A DNA stretch of 64,000 nt. Source: Wuchereria bancrofti. Lineage: Eukaryota; Nematoda; Chromadorea; Rhabditida; Onchocercidae. The stretch lies in assembly GCA_005281725.1 (NCBI GenBank), contig SSBO01000002.1, positions 2,012,013 through 2,076,012 on the forward strand. The letters are read 5' to 3'. Below are positions 1-13,141 of the stretch, in pieces. The notes under the pieces were generated by a model. The model worked only from the letters and a program-made list of their open reading frames with translations, did not search any database and was not told the DNA's origin. Within the stretch, counting starts at the first letter, position 1. Every line of letters starts with the position of its first letter. The position numbers and the translations under genes are program-made.

Positions 1-3000
1 GCAGAGTTAGCATCGAAATGATTTTTACTTGAATTTTTGGTTTGAATATTTTCAAATATTATCATACTATCATTTTTTTTAAATTATATTAGCAAAAACT
101 ATATGAAATGATATAAATATCTGTGAACAAATTAAGACTAATTTGTAATTTATGCTAAATTAACATTTCAATTGAATTATTTTGAAATATTGTAATACCA
201 ATAACTAAACTAAATTAGAATATATTGGCTAATGTGAGTTAAAGTTATACAATATTATAAAGTTTCATTAATTAACAAACATTTCATCGGATGGTATTAA
301 CAAGTGGTTTCTTAATTTTAAATTTTATAGCTATGCTTTTTCTTTTTTTTGAAAAAAGGAAAAAATTATTGATCCAGATTATATTGCTATCTTTTACCAA
401 CATTGTGTTCAATTTGAATATTAGGAAAATAGAGCAAAAAATTTTTTAGTGCTTTTGATGGAAATTTTGCAATCAATTGAAGTTTCATAATAAATTTCAT
501 TTATTATGACAAATCTAAATCTTTCAAACAAATTTTGATTTGTTTGAAAGAGTTGAATGTATTTTTGAATCGAATTTTGTATAAAATTTGTATTTGATAT
601 AGAAATTTTTGGTGTTAATTTTACTGAAATGCTAGGAGAGTGAATATTTGAAACATACCTGAAATGCTTAGTTAATACGCGTATAATAATTATTAAAAAT
701 CTAATTAGATAAATGATGTATTAATATTTTTGAATTGTTATTTCTAAAAAAAAAAAAAGAAAAAATATTATTTTCCTAAATATTTTTGAATTGTTATTTC
801 TAAAAAAAAAAAAAAGGTGTTATTTTCCTGAATTGTTATTTTTAAAAAACCAGTATTTATATTTGATCGTATCAACAAAAACTATTCTTTCAGGTGAATA
901 TTTCATGATTCTGACAAAATATTCATTTAAAAAAAAATGATCATATTAATTTGCAAGTAAAGTTCACTTCTATTATAATTTAATTGCTAGGTATTACTTT
1001 CATTCCTTTATTTTTGCGTAAATATTTTTTTTTTTTTTATAAATTTGTTTATAAATAATTTAAAATTTTATAAATTTTTTTATGAACATATTTTGTATCT
1101 TTTTGATAATTTGTTGCACCGAATGATTAGCAAAAGTCTAAAAAATTAATTAATTGATAAAATCTGTGTTTTATTAATGAACTAAAAAAAAGTTTTAAAA
1201 TAGTTTAAGAAGAATACTTATACTTCACTGACAACAAAATGTTCGTCTTAATTTTCAATTTAAAAAATTGATATAAAATATGCATAACTTAACAAAGCTT
1301 TTTCATAACTAATAATAGTTGAAAAGCTTTAAAGGTTGTTATCATAGGCCAATAGTTCCATTCAAAAATAAAATTAAAATCATTCAAAAATAGAAACTAA
1401 ACAAAAGAAGCAAAAAAAAAAATTCGATGATTGCTATCCATTCTGATTTTTTCTCAAGCCTAAATTTAATTTTAGAGTGAATATATAGAGAAAATTTTTG
1501 GCCTTGTATGATCCATTTTTGGCCTTTGTATATGGCCCACGTCACTCATTCTATCTTGGCCTTTTACACATAATTATTTTGATAGCTTCTTTTTGAATAA
1601 AAATATTTGCTTGCTTCAAAATGATTGTGAAAAATAAGCAAATAAGGAAAACGAATGTGAAAAAGAAAAAAAAAGTGATTAAATAGCAAAAAAAAAAAAA
1701 GAAAAAAAAATTAAATGTAATTTCTTAGCATTAATTAAATACTAAAAATTGTTATTTCCATTTTTTTATAGCTTTAATTATTGATTATCAACTGTTAATG
1801 TGTGCTAACTTAACCACTAATTCAGATGTTTTCTAATTTACTAATACAAAGTTAGCAAAAAAAAAGGAAGATAAATGAAAATAATAAATTTGAAATAAAA
1901 TTAAAATCAAAATTAAAATACTATTAAATATGAAGAAAGAGAAAATAGTGATAAAAAAAAGGAATGATAACTGTTAATGATAATATTACTACTTACTTAT
2001 ATGATCAATGAACAAATGAGAAAAATATTTGTAAATTATTGAAATAAATGTGATCAGTAGTAAAATACTGTTTGAAAAATTTTTATTAAAATAGTTAGAT
2101 GAAAATTAAACTTTTACACATTAAGCATATTTAATTTTAATAAAAGATAAAAAATTTATGAGTTAAAATGATAATCGTATAGATTGACACAGTAATGAAT
2201 GAATGAATGATAAATTGGTGAGAATAGTTTAAATTTATACAATATTGAAATTGATGAAACTGAATGCAATGATTGGCACTGATCGCTAATTTTGATAGAG
2301 CACAGTTAAATTTATTTCTCTTTTCCCATCTCACTTCTTCATCAAACTATTTCATTGCATTTAAAATTACTAATTACTCATAATATTTCTAACGATTCAT
2401 TCACTATTCTCACTGTCATTTCTGTAATTGATAACGTTTACTGATTATTATCAATGATAATGAAATAATTAATAATTGCATACCATCATTAATGTAAAAC
2501 TATATTGGTAAATTATCATTCAATCTTCTCATACATTATCATTCAGTCAAGGACATTTTACTATTTTATATGAATAAATTGAGAAATTTTTTTTTTTAAA
2601 TATAAAATATTGTTATTTAATTAAATTTATTTTATTGTTAAATTAATCAATTTTGATCTAATTCATTCTTTGTTCTTTTTTTTATAAGATTTAAATTATT
2701 TTATTACACCGATTCTTTCTTTTTTTATACTGATGTGCAATTTCTTTAAATTTTTTTTGAAATTAAAAAAAAAAATTATTAAAAGGGAATAATGTCAGGA
2801 TAATTGAATTAAACTTACACATATTGTACTAACAAAAGTGTTCAAATATTTAGAAAACAGATGAAAGAACTTAGATTAAAATTGATCATTGATAATAAAA
2901 TTATTAAAATCTTTTGCAATTATTCATACATCTTCCAAATTTATACATTTAAACAAATTTCTCTTAACCAATTAATAATCACAACAATTTTAGAAAATGT

Positions 3001-5440
3001 TAATTAAAATCAGTTGGAATAAAAAGAGTAAAGTAGAATAGTTTTCATCTTAGTATTTTTTCTTTATTACTTTAACTTATTAATCGATTCAATTATTTTT
3101 CAGCCTTCTTAAATAACATTTGAAAGCAGTTATCATTTCAGAAATGATCAACAAAATAAGCAGTAATTTTTAAGATTTTTTTTTTGAATTGTAAATGAAA
3201 TGATAGTTATGATCAAAAATAAAACATCGTTAACTGAGAATTTCATTAAGAATTAATTGTAGTAAGTTTTAAAAAAGTTATTACTATTATTCGAAATGAT
3301 CGATAAGAACTTATCAAATTTGATTTTCGTCATTTTATAATAATTTTTAGTAGTTAATATTATTTTCTATCAATCGATGTCATCGAAAAAAAGAATGCAA
3401 TCATTCAGTCAATCGACTGATTTGAATAAATTGTTTTTTTTTATTTTATAATTTTCTTATCTTTATTTTTTATTTTTTGATAAATCAAAGTAACAATTTA
3501 TAGAAAATATGGATATTTTCTTTCCTTTTTTTTGATAATATTTATTGCTTTACCCATTAATTACTAAAATTAATTACTAAATCATCAAATTACTAGAATA
3601 TTTGCTTTTAAATTGTAAATTTGAGTTTACAAAAAATTTTGATTATCAATGAAAATTGTTTTTTTTGTTGAAAATACGGTAGCTAATATTTTCTATTATT
3701 AAAAAAAAGAAAAAAAAAGAAAACGTATTAAGAAGTTAATTAATTACTAAACGACTTTCTATTCCAACATAACTAATAGACGCAAAAAAAAGAAGAAAAA
3801 TGAGATAAATGGTTGGGTATATGAATTGAACACTTTGAAAAATGTCAATAATTAATTAATTTTTAAAATTTTCTAAATTTATACGAATTCAAAAAGTTTC
3901 ATTAAAATTTATTAGCTAATGCTACTACAAACAATAAAAGAGAATCATTCTGGAAATTTTCACAAAAAATTTTAAATTTCATAGCCTAAATATTTTAAAA
4001 AAGTAAACTACTTGAGGGAAGAAATTTATAATTCCATTGCATTTGAGCATTTGAGGATTTTTTTTTTTCTTCATTTTACGCTTTTTTTTTTTTTTAAAGT
4101 ACTTATAACTTTTTTGCTTCTTAAATACTTTGTTGTTATGTGACAGAGAACAAAATATTTTTCCAAATTGAAAATTTTTAAGCTAAGAATATTTGATTAT
4201 CACATGGAATAGTTCAAATTTTGCATTCATTTTTTTTTGAAATTTTTTTTTTTGGGAAAGAAACAATGCTTATAAGTAAGTTTATTGATGATTGATGTTA
4301 ATTTGAAGAAATAAATTATTATTATAAAATTTGAAAATAATTTTGATTAAAATGCAATATTGCTAATGTTTATGTACAACATAAAACTTTTACACTCATT
4401 ATTTCGTAAATAATAGTAAAAATTTCATTTTAGAAAATGCATAAAACAAAAGAAAAAGGAAATTTATTTTTGAAGCTTAATTTTTTATACCTTTTTTTCA
4501 AATTCCAAACAAATAATTGTTTGTTTTTGTTAGCTCAAAGTAGCTAAATACTATAATTTTAGTTTAAAAATTTCACTTTGAATGATATTTTAAATGCTTT
4601 TATAAACCCACTTGTGCTTATACAGGTAAGAATCTAGATTTTAAAAGCAAAAAAAAAAATTAAATTAAATAATAGCATACCAAATATAAGTTTTTTATGT
4701 CATTTTAATTTGTATAAATTAAAAAATTATATAAAATAGCTCCATTACTACGATGAAAGACAGNCGCTTTTTTTTCGATTTTCTAAAAATAAAGATTATA
4801 ATTTTTAATTAAAATAAAAATTAGTTAATGATTAAGATTAAATTGTCTCTAAAGTATAATTTAAAAGTAGTTTTATTTATCAAAATTTTCAACTATTTAA
4901 AAAAAAAACGACAAATTATTGTAAATTCTCTAAATTTTTCGTCTTCAATCTTGAAAGAAGAAAAATTTATGAATGTGTCACTTACAATGAATGCTTCGGA
5001 CCAAAAACTATAAATTTAGTTTCACAAGAAAACATTCATACATATATTTTGAAGAAGAAGAAAAAGTATCTTGGGAAAAGCTTAATAACCTCCAAAAAAA
5101 AAAAAAAAAAGGCAAAACAAATATTTTCACTATTCTCTTGTCATTTTCATATGTTATATTTTTGCAAAATAGAAAAAGCAATGAATGTTTGTTTACAATT
5201 ATGAAAAAATTTGTTTTATTTAAATTAGTTTTAATATGTTTGACATTATTTGTGCAAATATTATACACATAAAACTTAAATTTTTCCTAATTTTTTTTTC
5301 TTGATTTTACACCTTTTGTTTTACCTAAAAGAACAATTAATCTTTAAAGCAATATTTATAGTTTCCTTGAAAAGTTATTGAAGGTAGATACAAAAAAAAA
5401 ATTTTTTTTTTTCATCAATAATTATATAGAATTTAGGAAT
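1..5440. other. AT-rich noncoding region
   Basis: No gene could be supported on either strand. The region is extremely AT-rich with many T or A runs. Its open frames are short and of low complexity and show no splice-linked protein similarity. A roughly 50-bp segment near 725-840 (TTTTTGAATTGTTATTTCT followed by an A run) is locally repeated. A single undetermined base (N) lies at 4764 and may mark a contig join; no duplicated flank was seen there. Confidence 0.6.
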
Positions 5441-5648
5441 AAGATGATTGGCTGACTGGATCATTTAAGATGATCGATTGATTGGATCATTTAAAATGAT
5501 CGAATGATTAGATTATTGAAGATGACCGGCTGATTAGATCATCTAAGATGATTGACTGATTGGATCATTTAAGATGATCGAATGATTAGATTATTTGAGA
5601 TGATCGGCTGATTAGATCATCTAAGATGATCGACTGATTGGGTCATTT
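5441..5648. repeat. 26-bp minisatellite, 8 units
   Basis: Eight consecutive units of exactly 26 bp fill this interval. Each begins near AAGATGATCG and ends near GATCATTT. Units 3, 4 and 5 resemble units 6, 7 and 8 more than their neighbours, so there is a 78-bp higher-order period. GATC or GATT recurs twice per unit. There are no unique spacers between units. Confidence 0.9.
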
Positions 5649-6886
5649 GCCGGATAGGAATCAAAAGTTTATTTCTGATTTACTTTCATTTCCGACTTAT
5701 TGTATCTCCATTAATTAATTAATTCATTGTATTTTTTGCTTTTTGGATAAAATAAAGAAATAAAATGAGAATTTTCCTAAGAAAAAATTAAATTGAAATA
5801 AGTATACAGTTAAGAGTGTTTATAAAATTAAAAATCATTCATTATTTGCTTCTTCTTTATTGAGTAATTATATTATATGTTAAGTAGATCGATATCAAAT
5901 GCTACATATGATAAGAGGTCACAGGTCATGTAAATTATTAGTGGAATTTAAAAACTGCAATGAGAAATTTTGCATATAGTATAAATAATTGTTTATAACA
6001 AAAGACTATACTTAACAGTAAAAAATATTGCATAAACAAAAGATGATTTCAACTTAATTGAAAATTACATTAATCTTAGTCAGAATAAAACTTTAAATGT
6101 ACTTCGGAGAATTGTGAAATTATCATATGAGTTGATAATGCTAATCAATAATAATTTCAATACTTTTTAGGATTTTTTGAAGAATGAATTTCATTTTATT
6201 ATCAGTTACACCTATATAAATCAAAGAAAAACAATACAATTTCAAACTTATTACTAAACTATTTTTGTGATAAAATCTACAAATCAATTGTTTTTTCAAA
6301 ATTTGTTTATTCCTTTTTAGTTAGCTTAACAAATTTCTTCTCAATTAGCATCCTTTATATGTTATCGACATTGCTAGCAATTAATTTGCTTTTCTTAAAA
6401 TTAATTAATCATTCACAGTAGCTTATCATTTCTATCAATTTCATTTATTAACAATAAAAGTGTTAAATATTCATTATTATTTGAGGTAGTCGAAATCTAA
6501 GCACTCGTTGTTATCAATTGATAAAAATAATATCTTCTAGTATTAGTACAAATATTCGATGTTTATTTTATTTATTATCATTTAATGCTATTGAAATTTA
6601 ATGACTTGTGTTGTTATTACTTCGATCTTTTGTAACATATATATATGTTTGAAGTTTTATAATTCTGAATAATAATGCGAAATATAAAAATGAAACATTT
6701 GATTAAAATTGAAATTATTTAAATATTGGGACTTATCACATTAATTACTTCATTTCATGCTATCATACATATATAATACTAGAATAGGTATAAATTTTTT
6801 TAACTAAATTCTAATATCCAATACATATATATTCGAGTGTATTTGATTAAAATTCTATATATTTGATTGAAATTAAAATAATTTGA
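5649..6886. other. noncoding spacer between two minisatellites
   Basis: AT-rich sequence with no supported reading frame, RNA gene or repeat that I could identify. Confidence 0.55.
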
Positions 6887-7116
6887 AGTTTGACTGGGGC
6901 GGTCAGATGGGGAGTTTAATTGGGGAGGTCAGGTGGGAAGTTTGAGTGGGGCGGTAGTGGAGTTTAACTGGGGAGGTCAGGTGGGAAGTTTGAGTGGGGC
7001 GGTCAAATGGGGAGTTTAATTGGGGAGGTCAGGTGGGAAGTTTGAGTGGGGCGGTCAGGTGGGGAGTTTGAGTGGGGCGGTAAAGTGGGAAATTTAATTG
7101 GGGCGGTACATCTGCC
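6887..7116. repeat. G-rich 26-bp minisatellite, about 9 units
   Basis: Nine units run from AGTTTGACTGGGGCGG at the left to a degenerate last unit ending TACATCTGCC. Eight are 26 bp and the third is 22 bp. Units alternate between a TGGGGCGG type and a TGGGGAGG type, giving a 52-bp higher-order period. The plus strand carries GGGG and GGG/GGGG runs in every unit, in sharp contrast to the AT-rich surroundings, so guanine-quadruplex formation is possible. The period matches the minisatellite at 5441 but the sequence does not. Confidence 0.9.
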
Positions 7117-8256
7117 AAGACGTAGCGCAGATGTCCCAAGGTTAGTTTACAGAAGATTACGGAAGACAATCTAATTCATTTGGAAATCTTAATGTAGCAC
7201 TGAGGATAAGCGTTGTTGATCTACCGCGAAATACCGGTTGGCCTTTCTTGAATGATATGAAAAGCCGATTTAGACAGAATTATTTTGTATAAATTAAAAT
7301 TTTCTTTCAATTCTCTCATTTCTTCTGATGTTAATATTTGATGAATGTTAATTTCCTCATATTTTCCTGTAATTCATAAATCTTTCAAGCCTCTTTCTCA
7401 ATTCTAACCAGGTTATTCTCAATATGAAACAGCTGCTTATCATCACTTTTTGTAAAATTTCAAAAGAAAAAAAAAATGAAGGTCATTTAGCTAGGAATAA
7501 TACTAGTCGATCTCTTCCTTCAAAATTCAGGAAATCGTTTTTTTCATCCAAACGAGTAGCTAAAATTTTTGCATTAAAATTAAAACATTTTGATGAATCA
7601 TTCTTGTGTAAAGTTCATTTCTGCCATTTTTTCGTAGATTTTCGAATTTTCGGACATTTTAATCAGTTCAATTTTCATTAAATTATCCCTTACTGCTTGT
7701 TATTTACTATTTAATATTGTCAATGAAGAAGATTAATCATTAGCATCACGGTGATATTGGAATATTGCATACATATAGTACTATCCTTTTTGATGTAAAT
7801 TTATTTTAGCTCTTGTACTAACATTTATTCACATGAAGTTCGTTGCATTATCACTATCAAAAGGAAGATATTGAGACGGATATGGAGGATACACAACGAT
7901 ATATCTGTAAGTTATATATATTTTTCCATGTTGTTAGGTGTATATATTTGGAATGATTCATTCTAGAAGTAAAAAAAAATTTTTCGGGATCCTTGAATAT
8001 AGTTTATAAAAAAAAGGTCTGTTTTACTTCTAATTTCCGTGAATCATTCTTATTTTATGAAAAGTTTTCTTTAACACTCCGTTATTTATAACTTTCAATG
8101 GAAACAATAGTTTTATTTTTGTGCAATTAAGAATTTCTTTATATTCGTTTTATTCTATAGCGTTAAATGGTTATTTTTATTAAACCATTTTTTTTCTTTT
8201 TTTTTTTTTTTAAATAAAGAGCAAATCAGAAATCGTTAATTATAGCACTGCTGACA
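7117..8256. other. upstream region of the KLHL18-like gene
   Basis: A less AT-rich stretch lies at about 7117-7260. An 85-codon open frame at 7424-7681 has no recognisable similarity and is not called. A possible noncoding 5' exon ends at 7906 before GTAAGT. Joining it to either AG near 8219 or 8229 would put a stop after its ATG, so the coding start was placed at 8257. This region probably holds the promoter and 5' UTR. Confidence 0.45.
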
Positions 8257-11200
8257 ATGTGTGATGAAGATGATGATGAGGTAATGGTATTTGAATGCGG
8301 CGCTTCACTGGCTGCTAATGCATTTCCGAACTTTGAAGAAATTCGTCGTGCCGGAAAACTTTGTGATGTGATACTTGTTGTTGGTAATGTCAGGTTTGTA
8401 GAAAAAAAAACCCATTTGTTGTTCATATAATATTTTCTGGTTTTTTATAGAAGTTTTTCATATTTATAATGATTCATAAAGATAGGATTATAAATGATTT
8501 CAGATTTAGTGCTCATCGTATTGTTCTAGCTGCGACAATTCCTTATTTTCGAGCGATGTTTACAGCTGATATGGCTGAAAGTCAGCAGGAAGAGATTCAT
8601 TTGAAAGGTTGACTTTTGTCATATGGGAGGAATTACAGGTTGACTTTTGTTATATGGGTGGAGTGGTATTCAGTATCCAGAAAAATTACGACCGTATCAT
8701 TAAAAATACCATATTACCATTTGACTTCACCTAAATCTTAGTAAGCGCAGATATTACATAAAAGTTGGGTTTCTATGGGTTGCTAAATGTTTCGAAATAA
8801 GATTTCGGGATTTCATAATATGAGCTAACATCGTGGACTTTGAAATCACGGAGAAACGTTATCCCCATTGGCATATGGAGAAAACTGATTAGGTAAACAA
8901 TGTAAAAAGGAAGGAAATAAAAGATGAAGAATACTGTTATAATTGGTATTTTTCATTTCTCTGCGATCCCACAGAGAGACATTCTTAAGTTTTACTGTTT
9001 AGTTCTTGCATAAATTAAAACTTTATAGTTAATCAGGATGCATTGTTTATCTATTTTTCAGTGTCTGAATTCAAATCTATACCATATATGTTGCATTTCA
9101 TTTTTTTTTTTCTGCTTGTTTCATGAAGATTTCGAGCCGGACACATTGGAGCAACTGATAGCTTTCTCATACACGGGAAGCATAAGGATAACCGCTGCAA
9201 ACGTGCAAAGTATGATGCATGCTGCAAATTTTTTGCAACTGAATGGAATCGTAGATGAATGCTCTAAGTTTCTAAAGTGTAGGTTACATGCACAGAACGT
9301 CCTTGGTATACGATCCTTTGCTATGGCTCTTGGCTGTGTATCACTTGTCCTTTCGGCAGGTATCTAACTGTATGTATCTTTTTCTTTTTATTTATTCCCC
9401 TTCATTCCAGAATTACCAGAATATTTCACGTTTCTCTAGAAATGAATGCGTGGCTTATTAGTATTGTAAAATAATCTTGTAAAGATGGAAAATGGATGAA
9501 ATTGTTTCTGGTAAGGACGAGATGATGAATAAAGAAAGATGAAGCGAAGAAATAGAAAAAATGTATATATTTACCATTTCAAAATTATCCTTATTTTCTG
9601 ACTTCAGTATCTTGTTTTTATTCTAAAAAAAAATCATTTAGATTGTTTCCTCCACAAACATTTTCTATCAGTATCGCAAGGTGAAGAATATTTGGCTTTA
9701 TCAATAGATGATTTGATAACAATACTGGACAGAGATGAACTGTTTGTCGAAAGTGAGGAGCAAATATTTGATGCATGTATGCGTTGGGTCCAGCATAATC
9801 CTGAAAGAAAACAATATTTATCGAGGTAATATTCTTTGGCTAAGATTAGATATTATTGTGGTAAATGGACATTAATTTTATTGTTTATCGATTGCTTCAT
9901 CGTAAATTTCTCTTTTGTCCTGACTTTCCTCATTTCACAATTAGATATGATTTAATTTCGAAGGAATTGGAGGGTTCTTCTCATCTTTAACAAACGAATC
10001 GGTGCACAGAACTGACAAACAGCAGAGATAAGGGTATTATAGTCTTACTTTCTGAACTTATGGGATAGAAACTTCTTGAACAATTACGTTGTGAACAAGA
10101 CAGGCACTGATTATTATTACTTGAATGCAAAGTTAGTTACATTGATCATATACTCAAAAAGAATTCAAAACTCTGAGTTATCCAACGAAAAGTTCCTTCT
10201 TCGTATGCTCTCTGTTACTTATCATATGAGCTCATGCTTTTCATGATAGTACGCTATTGAAATATATTGACTTATCAAAATAGAATTGTAAACACTTTCC
10301 AATTCCATTTTTCAATTGTGAGTGACTTTATATTTCCTTAATAAATCAATTTCCAGGTTACTTACGTGCGTCAGGATGCCATTACTGAAACCTCATTTTA
10401 TTACCGATCATGTAGCGTCTCATCCATTTATCCGTGAATGTCTTGATTGTCGTGATTTAATTGATGAAGCAAAGGATTACCATCTCATGCCAGAACGAAG
10501 GAAGTTCTTTAAAAAATTCAGGTACAACTGCGTGTTCTATTTTAGAAATATAAAAGAATGACTCAAAGTATGGTCAAGAAGTTTTTAAAAAATTGTCATT
10601 TTTGTTGAACTTTCTACCTCTTTTGATAAGTGCAAATTCTATTTATTCGATAAATCTTAGATTTTTTTTCTTCAAATTATGGGTGGAATTAAATTTCCTT
10701 GGAAAGAAAATCTTCTTTTTTTTAGAACGAAGCAGAGATGTTGTTTTGATGTTCCTGGTTTAATTTTCGCAGTTGGTGGTTTGACAAATAGTGGTGATTC
10801 TTTGTCAACTGTTGAGATGTATGATCCAATGACTGGTAATAGTTTTTCATTATCTTCATATCATTTATTGAACTTTCTACTCTTGGGCGAATTATTACCA
10901 TGTTTGCAGGTAAGTGGACATCAGCACAGCCGATGAATTCAATTCGATCACGAGTAGGTGTTGCTGTGTTGAATCGTATGCTGTACGCTATTGGTGGTTT
11001 CAATGGTCATGATCGACTTCGGACTGTTGAAATCTTTGATCCGGATCAGGATAAATGGACTGAGGTTGAATTTGAAAAAAAAAAATGAATGAAGACATGC
11101 TACATTTCATTTCATCTCTCCTGGCATTAAGACGAATATAAAAATGACCCGGGCAATGAGATTATTCTGCTAACATCTTTTAAGGCCTAATAAAGTTATT

Positions 11201-12610
11201 TCCAAAAAATCCATTACACTGTACTTTAATAGGATGTCATAGTATTGTTTGCTCTCTGTAATGTAAATTTTTCACTTTTTTTTTTCTTTTACAGGTAAGT
11301 TCGTTGATTAATAAACGTTCGGCGCTTGGAGCAGCTGTAGTGAATGATCGCCTTTATGTATGCGGTGGCTATGATGGAATTAGCTCACTTGCATCAGTCG
11401 AAGTTTATAATCCTTGTACAAATCGATGGACTTTAACTACTGCAATGAACAAGCAAAGATCTGCTGCTGGTGTAGCTGTTATCGATAATTACATTTATGG
11501 TAAGAATTTGCTGATAAATTTATGATGATATCTTTATGAAGCTAAAAAACATAAATGGAGGTGTAAAAAAATTGCATTGCAGTAATAGGTGGACACGATG
11601 GAATGTCAATATTTAACTCTGTTGAACGTCTTAATGTTGACAGTGGTGAATGGCAGATGGTAAAATCGATGAACACGAAACGATGTCGTCTAGGAGCTGC
11701 AACTGTTCGAGGAAAAATTTATGTTTGTGGCGGGTAAGCATTTAATTTTATATCATGCAAATTTTTTTTACTTTTTATTATTTGCAAATGCAACTAATTT
11801 GCTTTCAAATGTGACAAGTTTTTAAATTCTATATAGCATTGCAGTAATGCAAAATTTGGCTAAATTTTAGCATTTCTAGATTTTGGTAAATAATAGCAAA
11901 GTTATGGAAAAGATTGATTTTTTTTCTTTTTTGCAGCTACGATGGATGTCAATTTCTGAAAAGCGTTGAAGTGTACGAACCAGAGAAGGATGAGTGGAGT
12001 CCATTGTCACCAATGCATTTAAAAAGAAGTCGAGTATCACTGGTTTCCAATTCTGGTGTTCTTTATGCTATTGCTGGGTTTGTCATTGCATTCATTCATT
12101 TTGAGAGATGAAGTAAATGATAGGATAGATTAAAATTAGACTGCCTTAATGTTTGGTTTTGTTGCTTTTTCTCGTACAAAACAAAATTATGTCACAAAAG
12201 GTTACGAACATAATTCTCTCAAGTTTGTAACGCTATCCGGAATGGATAGTAACGCTATCCGGAACGGAATGGTTGCTACACTAAAATAATATAGCATTCT
12301 TAAATAAATCGAATAAATCTCTTGAGAAACAACATTTTGTACATGAGAAATGTCCAGTTCTGTGTAGGTTAGAAGTGTTTAATTAGATTAGAGTATATTG
12401 ACTTGAGATTTTATTATATTCTCGTTTCATATTTCTATGATATACTTTCTTGGATTGTGGAATTTCAGTTATGATGGCATTTCGAATTTGAGTTCCATGG
12501 AGACCTATAATATTGAGGAGGACAGATGGACATTGACAACAAGTATGGTAGCGCATGAAGGTGGCGTTGGTATAGGCGTGATACCATTTCATCCAAGTAA
12601 AATATCATAA
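8257..12610 (+). CDS. KLHL18: KLHL18-like BTB-BACK-Kelch protein
   Basis: Eleven exons join in phase: 8257-8393, 8504-8607, 9129-9359, 9642-9825, 10357-10521, 10726-10835, 10910-11064, 11295-11499, 11583-11733, 11937-12077 and 12469-12610. They give 574 residues, the same length as human KLHL18 as I recall it. The BTB domain spans about residues 25-135 ([18 protein letters not shown]). The BACK domain follows to about 270 and ends [13 protein letters not shown], a stretch highly characteristic of KLHL18. Six Kelch repeats fill the rest, with double-glycine motifs AVGGL, AIGGF, VCGGYDG, VIGGHDG and VCGGYDG; the last reads AIAGYDG. Proteins of this family are substrate adaptors for CUL3 ubiquitin ligases; vertebrate KLHL18 has been linked to Aurora A. 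A poly(A) signal AATAAA lies at 12785-12790. It converges on the PDI-like gene. The start codon is the first in-frame ATG of the first coding exon. Confidence 0.93.
12227..12270. repeat. 22-bp direct repeat in a KLHL18 intron
   Basis: GTAACGCTATCCGGAA occurs at 12227 and again at 12249, a tandem duplication of about 22 bp inside the last intron. It is unusually GC-rich for this intron. Confidence 0.7.
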
Positions 12611-13141
12611 CTTGTGATTTCTGCATTTCTTACGGGCAACTTTGAATTATGAATTGTTTTGTCCTTTTACGGATTTTACTTTCATTAATAATGCAAGATA
12701 ATAACAAGCCAATCGTACTCTTTCTTTTACCCTTCAATTCATTACCATTTCTGCATTTTTCCTGTCATTTTTCCAAGTTTTGTTAATAAATAAATAATTG
12801 GATCATTTATTTGCATTTTTTCGACGGTTACACATTCCTCATGTTTACTTCTATAAAGTTTTTATTGTTTGATTTAAATTTCCCCTTTGGAGAACTGAAA
12901 ATTAGTGAAAAGGAGGTAAGATTGAAGGTCACAACGACTACTGATTTTAATGATAAGTAGGACATTTTTGTTGTTGTATTTTTCAAAATTTCAACATAAA
13001 ATTGGCTAAGTAAATATAATAAGCTAAATGCGCAAGAGATGAACTCAGAGAGACAGGAAGAGAGAAAGAGTGTGTGTGTGATTTGATAAAAGGAAATGAA
13101 TATCAGGAGAAGAGATCAATGTTAATCGTAGAAATTTTGAC
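12611..13141. other. 3' intergenic region between convergent genes
   Basis: Contains the KLHL18-like 3' UTR with AATAAA at 12785 and presumably the PDI-like 3' UTR. No further coding sequence was seen. Confidence 0.55.

Noticed and set aside
4764..4764. Single N, checked for a duplicated flank like the one at 32234
   Set aside because: No repeated sequence was seen on the two sides, so only an undetermined base or plain join can be stated.
5441..7116. Possible CRISPR-like repeats
   Set aside because: Units are directly adjacent without unique spacers, and the genome is eukaryotic.
7117..7260. GC-richer segment that could suggest a tRNA or other RNA gene
   Set aside because: No cloverleaf, internal promoter boxes or other recognised RNA fold could be assembled by eye.
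7424..7681. 85-codon open frame on the plus strand
   Set aside because: Phe/Lys-rich composition, no similarity recognised and no splice-linked partner; likely chance in AT-rich DNA.
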